Below, one piece after another: positions 1 to 8,715 of a DNA stretch of 57,365 nucleotides. The stretch lies in contig NZ_FXTP01000022.1 in assembly GCF_900182705.1 (NCBI RefSeq), positions 1 through 57,365 on the forward strand, written 5' to 3'. Below the pieces are notes generated by a model, which was not told where the DNA came from, did not search any database, and saw only the letters and a list, made by a program, of their open reading frames with translations. Both the position numbers and the translations under genes were made by a program. Each line of letters starts with the position of its first letter. Position 1 is the first letter of the stretch. Source of the DNA: Gracilimonas mengyeensis. Its GTDB lineage: Bacteria > Bacteroidota > Rhodothermia > Balneolales > Balneolaceae.

Positions 1-5
1 CAAGG

Positions 6-334
6 CTACTGTAGATACATCACATGCAAAGGCATCATGATGTTCTTTGAAGACATAAAATAGAAGTTTCTCTTGATTTTTAACACAGTACCTGATGAAT
101 AAATATTGGCACCTACTGAAAGGAACCATTTTCCGTTTTGGGAAGGGAATAAAGTGGCGGCTGCAATGCTGGTATTATTGCCTTGCTGTATGTTTGTGGA
201 GATAAAGGAATCATGTAAGCCTACCCCACGAGCGGGATTAATTGGAAGGTATTAGGGGGCTGAATTACCTCCTGTTGAGCAAATACTAAACTACCTGTTA
301 AAAAGGTTAACAAAACTGTGAAAAGGACTCTCAT
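6..334 (-). pseudogene. Broken small secreted protein gene (frameshifted)
   Basis: On the minus strand an ATG at 334 opens a clear signal peptide (MRVLFTVLLTFLTG, cleavage expected after VFA-Q) and stops at 221-223 after 37 codons. A second minus-strand frame continues from about 245 down to a stop at 6-8. It reads like more of the same protein (NPARGVGLHDSF, then an A/V/S-rich stretch including LSVGANIYSSG). The two parts together would give about 109 residues, so a small indel near 240-260 most likely split one gene. I do not recognise the family. The NPARG start is reminiscent of the first strand of outer-membrane barrels, but that is a guess. It is divergent from the DUF4159 gene. A short genuine secreted peptide of 37 residues is the alternative. 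Confidence 0.4.
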
Positions 335-403
335 ACCCCTATATTTTATTAGCGGTGATTAGAATAGTACCTAAAATTTATCTCTATCCCAAAATTAATC
401 AAC

Positions 404-1096
404 ATGCGTTTACTTGCTTTCGTACTTGTATTTTGCACCTTTCTTACTGGTTTTCAAGTAGCGGAGGCTCAATCTGCCGGCGAGGTTGAAATAGCCCGAG
501 CCAAATACCGGGGTGGCGGAGATTGGTATAACGATCCTTCTGCCCTGACGAACCTGCTGAGTTTTGCCAAATCTAATTTTCCCCTGCATATTTCCGGCTC
601 CTATTCGGATGTATCCCTCGGCAGCACAGACTTGCACAACTATCCATTTGTTTTCCTTACCGGGCACGGCAACATCACGCTTAACGCAGCCGAAGCCCGT
701 AATGTGCGTGAGTACCTCCAAAACGGCGGCTTTCTTTACATTGATGATGATTACGGATTGGATCAATATATCCGTCCGGCCATGAACGACGTATTCCCGG
801 ATGAAGAGTTCGTGGAAATTCCCTTTAGTCATCCCATTTACGATCAGGCGTACGAATTTCCAAATGGCGTCCCCAAAATTCACGAACACGACGGCAAGCC
901 CCCACAAGGTTTTGGCATTTTTTACGAAGGACGGCTGGTTGTCTTCTACACCTACGAATCCAATTTAGGCGATGGCTGGGCCGATGCTGAAATACACAAC
1001 ACCCCCCAAAACCTGCGCCAGCAAGCCTTCCGGATGGGCACCAACATCCTCATCTACGCCCTCACCGGAAGTGATCAAGTGACTGCTTCCAATTAG
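404..1096 (+). CDS. DUF4159-domain exported protein
   Basis: A 230-residue protein with an N-terminal signal peptide (MRLLAFVLVFCTFLTGF, cut near AEA-Q). The rest matches the DUF4159 pattern: an ARAKYRGGGDWYND opening, LLSFAKSNF, FVFLTGHGN, and a glycine-rich GGFLYIDDDYGLD segment near residues 105-120. In other bacteria this domain is often found at the C-terminus of von Willebrand/CARF-like membrane proteins encoded near MoxR ATPases; here it stands alone and is predicted to be periplasmic. Its fold resembles a glutamine-amidotransferase-like Rossmann domain, and no catalytic function is established. The ATG at 404 is the only start that keeps the signal peptide. It is convergent with dnaG across a repeat-rich gap. 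Family confident, function unknown. Confidence 0.85.
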   Translation: MRLLAFVLVFCTFLTGFQVAEAQSAGEVEIARAKYRGGGDWYNDPSALTNLLSFAKSNFPLHISGSYSDVSLGSTDLHNYPFVFLTGHGNITLNAAEARNVREYLQNGGFLYIDDDYGLDQYIRPAMNDVFPDEEFVEIPFSHPIYDQAYEFPNGVPKIHEHDGKPPQGFGIFYEGRLVVFYTYESNLGDGWADAEIHNTPQNLRQQAFRMGTNILIYALTGSDQVTASN

Positions 1097-1198
1097 CTTA
1101 TTGTTTTAGCGATATCGAAATGGAACGCGGATAACACGGATTGGGCGGATGATCGCTGATCATTATGTGTTTTTTTAGATCTCAGGCGATCTTTAAGC

Positions 1199-1252
1199 GA
1201 TCTTTTGAAGTTGCACTTCAAAAGTAAAAGCCCGGCAAGGTTGTACCTTGCC
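1199..1252 (+). repeat. Dispersed double-hairpin repeat, copy 1
   Basis: Two adjacent palindromes are separated by a purine-rich spacer ending in AAAAGCCC. Hairpin 1 is TTTTGAAG-TTGCA-CTTCAAAA and hairpin 2 is GGCAAGG-TTGTA-CCTTGCC. The same architecture recurs at 1618, 3851, 14154 (inverted), 16828, 26954 and 27171. This copy lies between convergent genes. It resembles a REP/IS200-type palindromic element, but no associated transposase is in the window. Confidence 0.8.
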
Positions 1253-1320
1253 TTGGTTAGCACTGCCCTCTCGGCGGGCGAAATTGTCTAAGTTTCAATC
1301 ACCATCGTACACCCTCCGCC

Positions 1321-1464
1321 GGTTTTAACGAGTTAAAACCAAGGCACCTTCCTCAAGGAAGGACTTTTCCTGAATGGAATTCAAAATACTATTCCTAATT
1401 CAACATTAACTTGATGATAACGCCCAAGAGAAGTCTCTCCTTGAGGAGAGTACGGCTTTAGCCG
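1321..1464. repeat. Cluster of unrelated perfect hairpins
   Basis: Four further palindromes follow copy 1: GGTTTTAAC-GA-GTTAAAACC at 1321-1340, CCTTCC-TCAA-GGAAGG at 1347-1362, CTCTCC-TTGA-GGAGAG at 1435-1450, and CGGC-TTTA-GCCG at about 1453-1464. No coding sequence is visible in 1097-1704. The region is a nest of intergenic palindromes between the convergent DUF4159 and dnaG genes. It may act as a transcript end or be a landing zone for small repeats. Confidence 0.65.
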
Positions 1465-1544
1465 GGAGAGGTGTTTGCATGTAACTGTATTCAAGTTTGT
1501 GTTGAAACGGAATTGTGCCGAATGCGAGGTTTTAAATCCTTGGT

Positions 1545-1583
1545 AACATTTACCCACCCCTTAATCCCCTCCCAGGAGGGGAA
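1545..1583 (+). repeat. CCCCTCC/GGAGGGG dispersed repeat, copy 1
   Basis: A conserved unit begins AACATTTACCC and ends with the palindrome CCCCTCC-CA-GGAGGGG (1566-1581). Near-identical copies occur at 4025-4063 and 19132-19170. Similarity also extends upstream of the AACATT start (an AAATCC-type motif), so the true unit is longer than the part marked here. Confidence 0.75.
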
Positions 1584-1617
1584 ATTCCGCGTTTATAATA
1601 CCATGGCCAAATGAATA

Positions 1618-1671
1618 GATCTTTTGGAGTTCTACTTCAAAAGGAAAAAGTCCGTCAAGGTTGTACCTTGC
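1618..1671 (+). repeat. Dispersed double-hairpin repeat, copy 2
   Basis: Same architecture as the copy at 1199. Hairpin 1 is TTTTGGAG-TTCTA-CTTCAAAA, which contains one G-T(U) wobble pair, and hairpin 2 is CAAGG-TTGTA-CCTTG. It sits immediately downstream of the dnaG stop codon, in the convergent gap. Confidence 0.75.
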
Positions 1672-1704
1672 ATCGGCTCCGGCGAGCCGTGCTACATCAC
1701 CCAA

Positions 1705-3732
1705 TCACTCCTCGCCCTTCATTTTGTACACAAACACCTTGTCGTTGTCCTCTTTGCGGAGACCTTTTTCCGGATCGGGAAATAAATCATCGGGATCGGC
1801 GGTTTCGCGGCGGGTGAGCTTGGATTTGATGTCTTTCTGGCGTTCCATCAGCTTCAGGCGCTTATCACCAGAGGATGATCCAATGCGATCAGCCAGCTCA
1901 TTCAGCTTTCGCTTGTAGAAATTAATTTGAGTCGCCCGGATGGCACTTTTCGCCGTTTTATAAGGATTTTTATCCTTTTCATACTTCAGCCCTACTTTTT
2001 CCTCATGTCGATCGCTGGCCGTATGCTGCTCCAGCAACACATCACCCACCAGACGTGGAAACGGCTCTTCTTTGCCGGAGTACACCTGAATCGAGATCTC
2101 TTTTTCTTCCTTAAACCGGTCGGTGACATCCTCGTAAAATTGCTGCAATTCCTCGTCCTCAAACAACTTGGCATTGGTAAACGAACAAATGTACTCCACC
2201 ATATCCCGCCCATAAGTGATCATCAAACGAATAAGTTCTTTCTCAAAATGCGGTTTCTTTTTTCGGGTTGATGACGCTTGCCGGTTTGGCCTTGCCGAAG
2301 TGCCCGGCAATGGAGGAACGTCATCATCCCCCGGACCTTCAGGAACCGGTGGCTGCTCTTGTTGCTGAGCTCGCTCCCGGGCCTGCTCACGACGGGCAGA
2401 GCGTTGTTCCTCCTGCCGCTTTTCTGCAAGCACGCGTTCCAGCTGCTCAAATAAATCTGACTCTTTAACCTTCTGGAATTTCTGTATTTGCTGATGCAGG
2501 TACTGCACATACACCTGCCGTTGAATGGTATCCGGGATATTGGCGATAGCCTCCAGCACTTCGGTAATTACTTTAGGCTTCTCGGTCGGTTTCGCCATGC
2601 GACCTTCTTCTTCTGCCTTTAGCAACAGGAAGTCCACAAAATCCGCGGCCTCTTCGTTCTTCAGTTCATCAAAAGATTCCTTCCCAAACTGCTTCACAAA
2701 CGAATCGGGATCCTGCCCTTCCGGAAGTTCCAGTAATTCAACTTCCATCCCTTCAGCCAGGGCAATATTTATCCCACGCTTCATGGCCGTTTGTCCCGCG
2801 CTGTCCGAGTCATAAATCATCACAATGCGCTCGCCGTAACGGTGTAGAATCTTCATCTGTCCGACGGTAAGCGAGGTGCCACTACTGGCTACCACATTTC
2901 CGATACCGTGCTCATTCAGCGTAATCACATCGGTGTAGCCCTCAACGAGAATTACTTCCTTGTTTTTACGAATTTCATTTTTCGCAAAATTGACGCCATA
3001 CACCACCTCGCTTTTGTTGTACACTTTGGTTTGTGCCGAGTTGATATATTTGGCCGTTTTCTCATCCCCCAAAACCCGTCCCGCAAACGCAATCACCTTG
3101 CCTGTGGGGTTGAAAATGGGGAACATCAGTCGCCCGCGAAAAGTATCGTAGAAGCCGCTTCCGCGATTACTTGGTTTGATAAGATTGGCTTCTACCAAGT
3201 ATTCATCATCGATACCGGCATTTTGGGCGGCTTTCCACAACGCTTCGCCATCAGAGGGAGCATAACCTAAGCCGAACTTCTTATACACTTCCCGGTTGTA
3301 TCCTCGTTTTTCCAGGTATTTCCGGGCTTTCTCTGCCTCACTATTTTCGATCAGGTTCCGATAAAAGAATACGCCGGCAAATTTGAGAGCGTGATAAATG
3401 CCTTCGCGCAACTGGGTGGTTTCGCTGGGCTCCTCATTGTCTTCTTCGGGGATGAACACGCCATAGCGCTCGGCCAGCTGACGTACTGCTTCGGTAAAGC
3501 CTACGCCCTCCTGGTCCATCACAAACTTGAATACATCGCCGGATTCCCCGCATCCAAAACATTTAAAAATCCCAAGTCGGGGAGTGACGTTGAAAGAAGG
3601 CGTTTTTTCGTCATGATAGGGGCATAGCCCTACAAAACCGCTGCCGGATTTTTTCAGCTTCACATAGTCGGATACAACCTCTACGATGTCGGCCGCGGCG
3701 CGTACTTCTTCCTTTTTATCGTCACTAATCAT
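1705..3732 (-). CDS. dnaG: DNA primase
   Basis: A 675-residue bacterial primase that makes RNA primers at the replication fork. The N-terminal CHC2 zinc ribbon is complete: C37 and H40 (CPYH), C58 and C61 (CFGC). The Toprim core is recognisable from LVEGYTDVITL and the acidic YDSDSAGQTA motif, with the RNA-polymerase-like core before it (YAPSDGEALW, FRGRLMFPI). A linker rich in Gln/Arg/Pro (about residues 430-490) leads to a C-terminal DnaB-helicase-binding region. Length is slightly above the usual 580-650 because of this linker. The ATG at 3732 gives the standard N-terminus. It is transcribed alone and separated from neighbours by repeats on both sides. Identification is secure. Confidence 0.97.
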   Translation of the reverse strand: MISDDKKEEVRAAADIVEVVSDYVKLKKSGSGFVGLCPYHDEKTPSFNVTPRLGIFKCFGCGESGDVFKFVMDQEGVGFTEAVRQLAERYGVFIPEEDNEEPSETTQLREGIYHALKFAGVFFYRNLIENSEAEKARKYLEKRGYNREVYKKFGLGYAPSDGEALWKAAQNAGIDDEYLVEANLIKPSNRGSGFYDTFRGRLMFPIFNPTGKVIAFAGRVLGDEKTAKYINSAQTKVYNKSEVVYGVNFAKNEIRKNKEVILVEGYTDVITLNEHGIGNVVASSGTSLTVGQMKILHRYGERIVMIYDSDSAGQTAMKRGINIALAEGMEVELLELPEGQDPDSFVKQFGKESFDELKNEEAADFVDFLLLKAEEEGRMAKPTEKPKVITEVLEAIANIPDTIQRQVYVQYLHQQIQKFQKVKESDLFEQLERVLAEKRQEEQRSARREQARERAQQQEQPPVPEGPGDDDVPPLPGTSARPNRQASSTRKKKPHFEKELIRLMITYGRDMVEYICSFTNAKLFEDEELQQFYEDVTDRFKEEKEISIQVYSGKEEPFPRLVGDVLLEQHTASDRHEEKVGLKYEKDKNPYKTAKSAIRATQINFYKRKLNELADRIGSSSGDKRLKLMERQKDIKSKLTRRETADPDDLFPDPEKGLRKEDNDKVFVYKMKGEE

Positions 3733-3850
3733 GGCCTAATGATGAGCATTTTGCGTGTAGAAATAAAGCGCTAAGATAGCAATTTCTGTAAAGGTTGATA
3801 AAGATATCTGGAACCGATCATTTGATTACTTCTCCAATCGAAATCTCTCC

Positions 3851-3904
3851 GATCTTTTGAAGTTCTACTTCAAAAGAAAAAGCGCAGCAAGGTTGTACCT
3901 TGCC
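3851..3904 (+). repeat. Dispersed double-hairpin repeat, copy 3
   Basis: Hairpin 1 is TTTTGAAG-TTCTA-CTTCAAAA and hairpin 2 is GCAAGG-TTGTA-CCTTGC. This is the only copy in a divergent gap (dnaG minus, GH3 fusion plus). The 606-bp gap 3733-4338 otherwise contains the CCCCTCC repeat and no convincing gene. Confidence 0.75.
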
Positions 3905-4024
3905 TCATTTAACACTGCCCATCTTGGTTTTTCAGATTGAGGCTATCGAAAATACGCCCTCCTCGTTCCACACACTCTGTCTTGGAATGAAACTTTACCG
4001 TATTCAAATTTCTAAATCCTTTGC

Positions 4025-4063
4025 AACATTTACCCTCCCCTTAATCCCCTCCCAGGAGGGGAA
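4025..4063 (+). repeat. CCCCTCC/GGAGGGG dispersed repeat, copy 2
   Basis: Matches the copy at 1545 almost base for base, with the palindrome at 4046-4061. It follows double-hairpin copy 3 by about 120 bp, and the same two families also lie close together at 1545-1671, so they tend to be neighbours. Confidence 0.75.
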
Positions 4064-4338
4064 ATACCGGGTTTGTATTTTCCCTGTAGCTGACCAAATC
4101 ATCTTTCACATTTATAGCCAACACATCACTATATCACACAAAGCCACAGATATCACAGTAAAACAAGAAGGCAGACTATATAACGGACCTCGGTTCCAAG
4201 AGCCAATAAATTCACTAAATCAACATATCGCTCAATTACCATTACATCCCTTATGAAATAAACCATTGGCGTAGTCTGTTACTATCACGTACATTTCACC
4301 CCTATAGTTATTCATCATTTACGGTTTTATAACATCCT

Positions 4339-7239
4339 ATGAAGAGCAGTATCAAGACGGCTTTTATAACAGCGCTACTATTGCTGATGAACGGCTCGTA
4401 TCCGGCCACTGCCCAAGGAATTTCGGAATTCCTTTTTGGGCAGACATTGAAAAGCAATCAGTCACAGCTCCTCGACCCAAACTCTGAAGTATATCTCGAT
4501 TCTCTGGTGGCCAATACCTCACTGGAACAGAAAGTAGGACAACTTTTCTTTATCCCCGCTTACGGAGACTTCACCAGCAAAAAAAGCCGCACCTTCAAAG
4601 AGCTGGAAAACATGGTGCAGGATTATCATGTAGGTGGCATCATTTTTATGCAGGGTGATATTTATGGACAAGCGGTGTTAACCAATAAACTGCAACGCAT
4701 GGCAAAGTTTCCGCTTTGGATTTCGCAGGATATGGAGTTTGGAGCAGCTATGCGGGTTTCCGGCACCACCCGGTTTACTCCGGCAATGGGCGTGGCCGCT
4801 TCCGGTAACAAGCGCAATGCGTTCATGATGGGCAAGATCACCGCCCTGGAAGCCAAGGCTCTTGGAGTGCATCAAATTTATGCACCGGTTCTTGATGTAA
4901 ACAACAACCCGGAAAACCCGGTTATAAATGTGCGCTCGTTTTCTGCAGATCCGGATATCGTAACCACTTTTGGCACGGCTTTTATGCAGGGCGTACAAAG
5001 TGAACAGCTGGTGGCTACTGCGAAACACTTTCCCGGTCATGGAGACACGGATGTAGATTCTCATCACGACCTGCCGGTTGTGCGGCACAAATATCCGCGA
5101 CTGGACTCGCTTGAACTGTCACCCTTCAAAGCTGCTATCCGGCAGGGTATTCCCAGTATCATGAGTGCTCACATTGCATTTCCAAATATCGGCTCTGATG
5201 ATTATGTGCCTGGAACCTTGGACCCCGCCATTCTTGGAGACATCCTCAGAGATTCCCTGAATTTTCAGGGTATGGTGGTGACTGACGGACTTGAAATGCG
5301 CGGTATCACCTCAAAATATTCCCCCGGTGAAGCTGTTGTTGAAGCCCTGCAGGCCGGAGCCGATATCATGCTGATCAGTCCCGATGTGTACACCGCTGTT
5401 GATGAAGTAATTGATGCAGTAAAAAAGGGCGATATCTCTGAAGAACGTATCAACCAATCATTCCGAAAGCTGATGGCCTGGAAGCAATTGTACGGCCTGT
5501 TTGAATCGGATAACCTTGTGAATTTGGAAAGCCTCGATTCACGTATAAACACTCCCTACCATCAAGCAGTAGCCGACCGCATTGCAAGAGAATCCGTTAC
5601 CATCCTGAAAAACGAGAATAACATTCTTCCCATCCAGCCTTCTGAGTATCCCGAGATTATGGTAGTGGCCCTGGCAGACGATCAATCGGGACGAACCGGC
5701 TCCAGTTTTGTACTCGAGCTTCGCAATTATCATCCCGATGTGTCTTATCATGTGTATGATGAGCGGACTTCCGAGCGAGACAAGCAAGTGATGTTACAAC
5801 AAGCCCGGCAGGCTGATCTGATTATCATTGGCTCCTTTATCTATCTTCGCTATGGACAATCTATTCACCTTTCAAGAGGACAGCAAAATTTTTTGGATAA
5901 GCTTGCAAATACCGGCAAGCCCAACATATTGGTTTCATTCGGCAATCCTTATGTATTAAGTGATATGAAACAGGCCGATGTGCACGTACAGGGTTGGTAT
6001 AATACCGGCGAACAGGTAGATGCCGTAGCCCCGGCCTTATTTGGCGCTTCTGCTGTTAAAGCGACTTTGCCGATAGATATCCCTGGCCTGTATGCTTTGG
6101 GAGATGGAATTAACATCAAGCATACGGCACTTCGTTTTGGTAACCCACAGGATGTGGGACTGGAACCGGAAAAACTGTATGAAATTGATAACGTGCTGCG
6201 TGAAGCTATCCGTGATTCTGTATTTCCCGGAGCGACTGTTGGCGTTGTGAAGGATGGCGTACTGGCATATCACCAGGGCTTCGGCTACCAGGATTACTCC
6301 AAAACCGAAGCTATACGCGCCACAGACACCTACGATGTGGCATCCATCACAAAGGTAATGGCTACCACCGCTTCTACCATGAAGCTGGTTGACGAAGGTA
6401 AACTGGGCCTCGATGACCGTTTGGCTGAATTCTTTCCGGAGTTTAAAACCGATGGAAAAGCTGATATTACCATTCGCGATGTGCTCTTGCATCAATCCGG
6501 ATTACCTCCCTTCCGCGTGTATGTAGATTCACTGAAAAGCCGTCAAGCTATCATAGAAGCCATCAAGAATGAACCCCTGACCTATGAACCCGGGAGCAAA
6601 TATGTGTACAGTGATTTGGGCATGATCTTACTTGGTGAAATTATTCATGAAGTTTCCGGCAAACCACTGGACCGTTATGCCCGCGATGAATTCTATTACC
6701 CGATGGGCATGTATTCCAGCTATTTCAACCCGGTAAAAAACAGCAGCTGGCTGATACGGCGCATCCCACCCACAGAAATTGATACTGTGTTTGACCGCGG
6801 TCTGGTTCAGGCACGCGTGCACGACGAACGCGCCTGGTTTATGGATGGCGTTGCCGGACATGCCGGCCTGTTTTCATCTGTGGTGGATATGGCCAAGTTT
6901 AGCACCATGCTCTTGAATGAAGGAACTTATGCCGGCAGAAGGTATCTCAGCCCCGAAACCGTCCAACTATTTACTAAAGATCAATCAGCACACAATACCC
7001 GTGGGCTTGGATTTGACCGCAAAAGCGGGCAGGGATTTTCAACGGCCGGATCACTTGCCAGCGACGATACTTTTGGGCATCTTGGATTTACCGGTACTAG
7101 TTTGTGGATAGACCGGAAAAAAAATATGACTATCATCTTATTGACAAACCGAACATTTCCTCATCGATCTTATGGAAAAACCATAAGTCAAATCAGAGCT
7201 GAAATAGCTGATATTGCCTTTTCATCAATTACAAAATAA
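4339..7239 (+). CDS. Periplasmic GH3 beta-N-acetylhexosaminidase / serine beta-lactamase fusion
   Basis: A 966-residue secreted two-enzyme protein with a signal peptide (residues 1-25, cut near ATA-Q). The first half is a NagZ-type glycoside hydrolase family 3 domain. KHFPGHGDTDVDSHHDLP (about residues 230-247) holds the His/Asp general acid pair typical of NagZ, and the nucleophile Asp lies in VVTDGLEMRG (about 314). The second half, from about residue 600, is a class C beta-lactamase/PBP4-like serine hydrolase with SITK (S-x-x-K, about 669), YSD (about 757) and a HLGFTG box near 914. Such fusions are known in Bacteroidota and are thought to act on peptidoglycan fragments (amino sugar cleavage plus D-peptidase or esterase action). 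The substrate of the second domain is unproven. Likely co-transcribed with the cytidine deaminase 7 bp downstream. Confidence 0.92.
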   Translation: MKSSIKTAFITALLLLMNGSYPATAQGISEFLFGQTLKSNQSQLLDPNSEVYLDSLVANTSLEQKVGQLFFIPAYGDFTSKKSRTFKELENMVQDYHVGGIIFMQGDIYGQAVLTNKLQRMAKFPLWISQDMEFGAAMRVSGTTRFTPAMGVAASGNKRNAFMMGKITALEAKALGVHQIYAPVLDVNNNPENPVINVRSFSADPDIVTTFGTAFMQGVQSEQLVATAKHFPGHGDTDVDSHHDLPVVRHKYPRLDSLELSPFKAAIRQGIPSIMSAHIAFPNIGSDDYVPGTLDPAILGDILRDSLNFQGMVVTDGLEMRGITSKYSPGEAVVEALQAGADIMLISPDVYTAVDEVIDAVKKGDISEERINQSFRKLMAWKQLYGLFESDNLVNLESLDSRINTPYHQAVADRIARESVTILKNENNILPIQPSEYPEIMVVALADDQSGRTGSSFVLELRNYHPDVSYHVYDERTSERDKQVMLQQARQADLIIIGSFIYLRYGQSIHLSRGQQNFLDKLANTGKPNILVSFGNPYVLSDMKQADVHVQGWYNTGEQVDAVAPALFGASAVKATLPIDIPGLYALGDGINIKHTALRFGNPQDVGLEPEKLYEIDNVLREAIRDSVFPGATVGVVKDGVLAYHQGFGYQDYSKTEAIRATDTYDVASITKVMATTASTMKLVDEGKLGLDDRLAEFFPEFKTDGKADITIRDVLLHQSGLPPFRVYVDSLKSRQAIIEAIKNEPLTYEPGSKYVYSDLGMILLGEIIHEVSGKPLDRYARDEFYYPMGMYSSYFNPVKNSSWLIRRIPPTEIDTVFDRGLVQARVHDERAWFMDGVAGHAGLFSSVVDMAKFSTMLLNEGTYAGRRYLSPETVQLFTKDQSAHNTRGLGFDRKSGQGFSTAGSLASDDTFGHLGFTGTSLWIDRKKNMTIILLTNRTFPHRSYGKTISQIRAEIADIAFSSITK

Positions 7240-7246
7240 CACACTT

Positions 7247-7954
7247 ATGAGCTGGAATTCATTACTAGAAAATGCTTATGTCCCCTACTCTGAAGCAGCA
7301 AAAGCTTGTATTGTAGAATCTGACAAAGGAAATTTCTTTGCAGGCGTACGCATCGAGAATATTTCTTATCCCGTTACCATTTCTTCACTTCAGGCCGCAT
7401 GCAGTATCTGTCTGAGTGAGGGTGAAACACCGATACGGGTATTTCTGCCCCTCCAAATCGATGCCGATCAACTTAGCTACTGGAAAGATGAGTTTGATCT
7501 GGAAATCATTAAAACAGACGAACCACCACTGGATAAGCTGACTTCGTGCTTTAAAGAAGAACCTGAGGATTTTTCATCCCAGGAAGAGCTCAAAAACCTG
7601 ATCAACCGTGCGGTAACTCCTAATTCCGATTTCCCGGTATCAGCTATTTTATTTGTTGAGGGTGGATACTTTGAGGGCGTAAATGTAGAAGTGAGTGACT
7701 GGAGCATGGGACTTTGTGCCGAACGCGTGGCCATTGCAAAAGCCAAGGCTGCCGGAATCAGCAAATTTAAACGGATGGACGTTCATACCCTCAAGGGTGA
7801 ATTTAGCAGTCCTTGCGGAGCCTGCCGACAGGTAGTGACCGAAATGATGCCTTATCATGAATTGAGTTTATACCATGCCGATGGATCTCTGTCCAAGCAC
7901 TTGTCAGCTGACTTACTTCCTTTCAGCTTCAAAACATCCAGTTTAAAAAAATAA
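7247..7954 (+). CDS. cdd: Two-domain cytidine deaminase (degenerate N-half, catalytic C-half)
   Basis: A 235-residue enzyme expected to deaminate cytidine/deoxycytidine to uridine forms in pyrimidine salvage. Catalytic zinc motifs are in the C-terminal half: CAERVA (C157, E159) and PCGAC (C190, C193). The N-terminal half looks like a second deaminase fold that has lost its zinc site: AYVPYSEAAKACIV, then FFAGVRIENISYP, and SLQAACSICLSEG where the C/HAE motif would be. In the E. coli dimeric enzyme the order is reversed (catalytic domain first, dead domain last). I chose the ATG at 7247, 7 bp after the preceding stop, over an upstream TTG at 7214 that would add 11 residues inside the previous gene. 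Confidence 0.88.
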   Translation: MSWNSLLENAYVPYSEAAKACIVESDKGNFFAGVRIENISYPVTISSLQAACSICLSEGETPIRVFLPLQIDADQLSYWKDEFDLEIIKTDEPPLDKLTSCFKEEPEDFSSQEELKNLINRAVTPNSDFPVSAILFVEGGYFEGVNVEVSDWSMGLCAERVAIAKAKAAGISKFKRMDVHTLKGEFSSPCGACRQVVTEMMPYHELSLYHADGSLSKHLSADLLPFSFKTSSLKK

Positions 7955-8035
7955 GCTTACATACATAGCTTTTTAGTTCATTTATTCGAGTGCCACTTAC
8001 AGTAATCTTGCAACCAAATTAACTGCAAAACTTTT

Positions 8036-8683
8036 ATGCCTATACAATACATCGCCGTATTAGACCGGGAACACCTGGATAATTCGGTATTTCTCACTGC
8101 TTTTGCTAAATCTCTGGCCCAGCATGGCAGCCGAAAGGGAATCATTGTACACAGTGACAGTCCGTACACCGACCGCCTAATCCAAACTGGTATGATGAGG
8201 GAAGATGCGCGACTGCGGGCCATTAAAGACTTGAACCGAAGGCTTGTCGGGCTGTTTGCTGATCAGGGCATTTCAACCATTGGCGTGCATGGTTATCAAA
8301 AAGGATTGATAAAAAAAGAAGCAGGAACGGTACAATTAAGCAAAGAAGTATTGAATGAATTGCATGACAGCCCGCATCTTCTGGTTTCCAGTTTAGTGGA
8401 ACAAGATGATGAGGTTGTACATGTACCATTACCGGAAGTAGTGAAAGTGCTTTCCCGCTCCCTGGATGAGCCCGATGTGTTACTTTTTTCGAGGAAGGAG
8501 AAAGATGAAATCATTCTCTCTGATAACAATAAAGAGTACCGCTGGGAAGATTTACCTACCAGATTTGAGGAAGAAACACTCCCCGAAGAATTCCAAAATT
8601 TCGACTTTCCGGTACATGTTACCACCGCTACAGCCTTCGCTCAGTGGCCAAATCTCAAAAAAGTGACAAAAATCAGCCCTTAG
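8036..8683 (+). CDS. Uncharacterised protein, possible degenerate amino-acid-kinase fold
   Basis: A 215-residue cytoplasmic protein with no signal peptide or membrane segment. The N-terminal half (KGIIVHSDSPYTDRLIQTG, then NRRLVGLFADQGISTIGVHG) has the spacing of acetylglutamate/uridylate kinases: a glycine loop after a beta strand, then a helix and a second strand. The usual GGG loop is replaced by HSDSP, so catalysis is doubtful. The C-terminal half is acidic and of unknown type. It is preceded by an 81-bp gap after cdd and followed by the H1-like gene. The fold assignment is my inference from pattern only and could be wrong; no function is proposed. Confidence 0.6.
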   Translation: MPIQYIAVLDREHLDNSVFLTAFAKSLAQHGSRKGIIVHSDSPYTDRLIQTGMMREDARLRAIKDLNRRLVGLFADQGISTIGVHGYQKGLIKKEAGTVQLSKEVLNELHDSPHLLVSSLVEQDDEVVHVPLPEVVKVLSRSLDEPDVLLFSRKEKDEIILSDNNKEYRWEDLPTRFEEETLPEEFQNFDFPVHVTTATAFAQWPNLKKVTKISP

Positions 8684-8715
8684 ATTGAAAAAAACTGCAA
8701 TTCTAATGCAAAAAA

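Noticed and set aside
1611-1918. Open frames on the plus strand around the dnaG 3' end
   Set aside because: They run through the double-hairpin repeat and opposite to dnaG; composition and overlap mark them as shadows.
3900-4256. 118-codon plus-strand open frame before the GH3 fusion gene
   Set aside because: It is made largely of the two repeat families and has no recognisable domain, ribosome-binding site or signal peptide.
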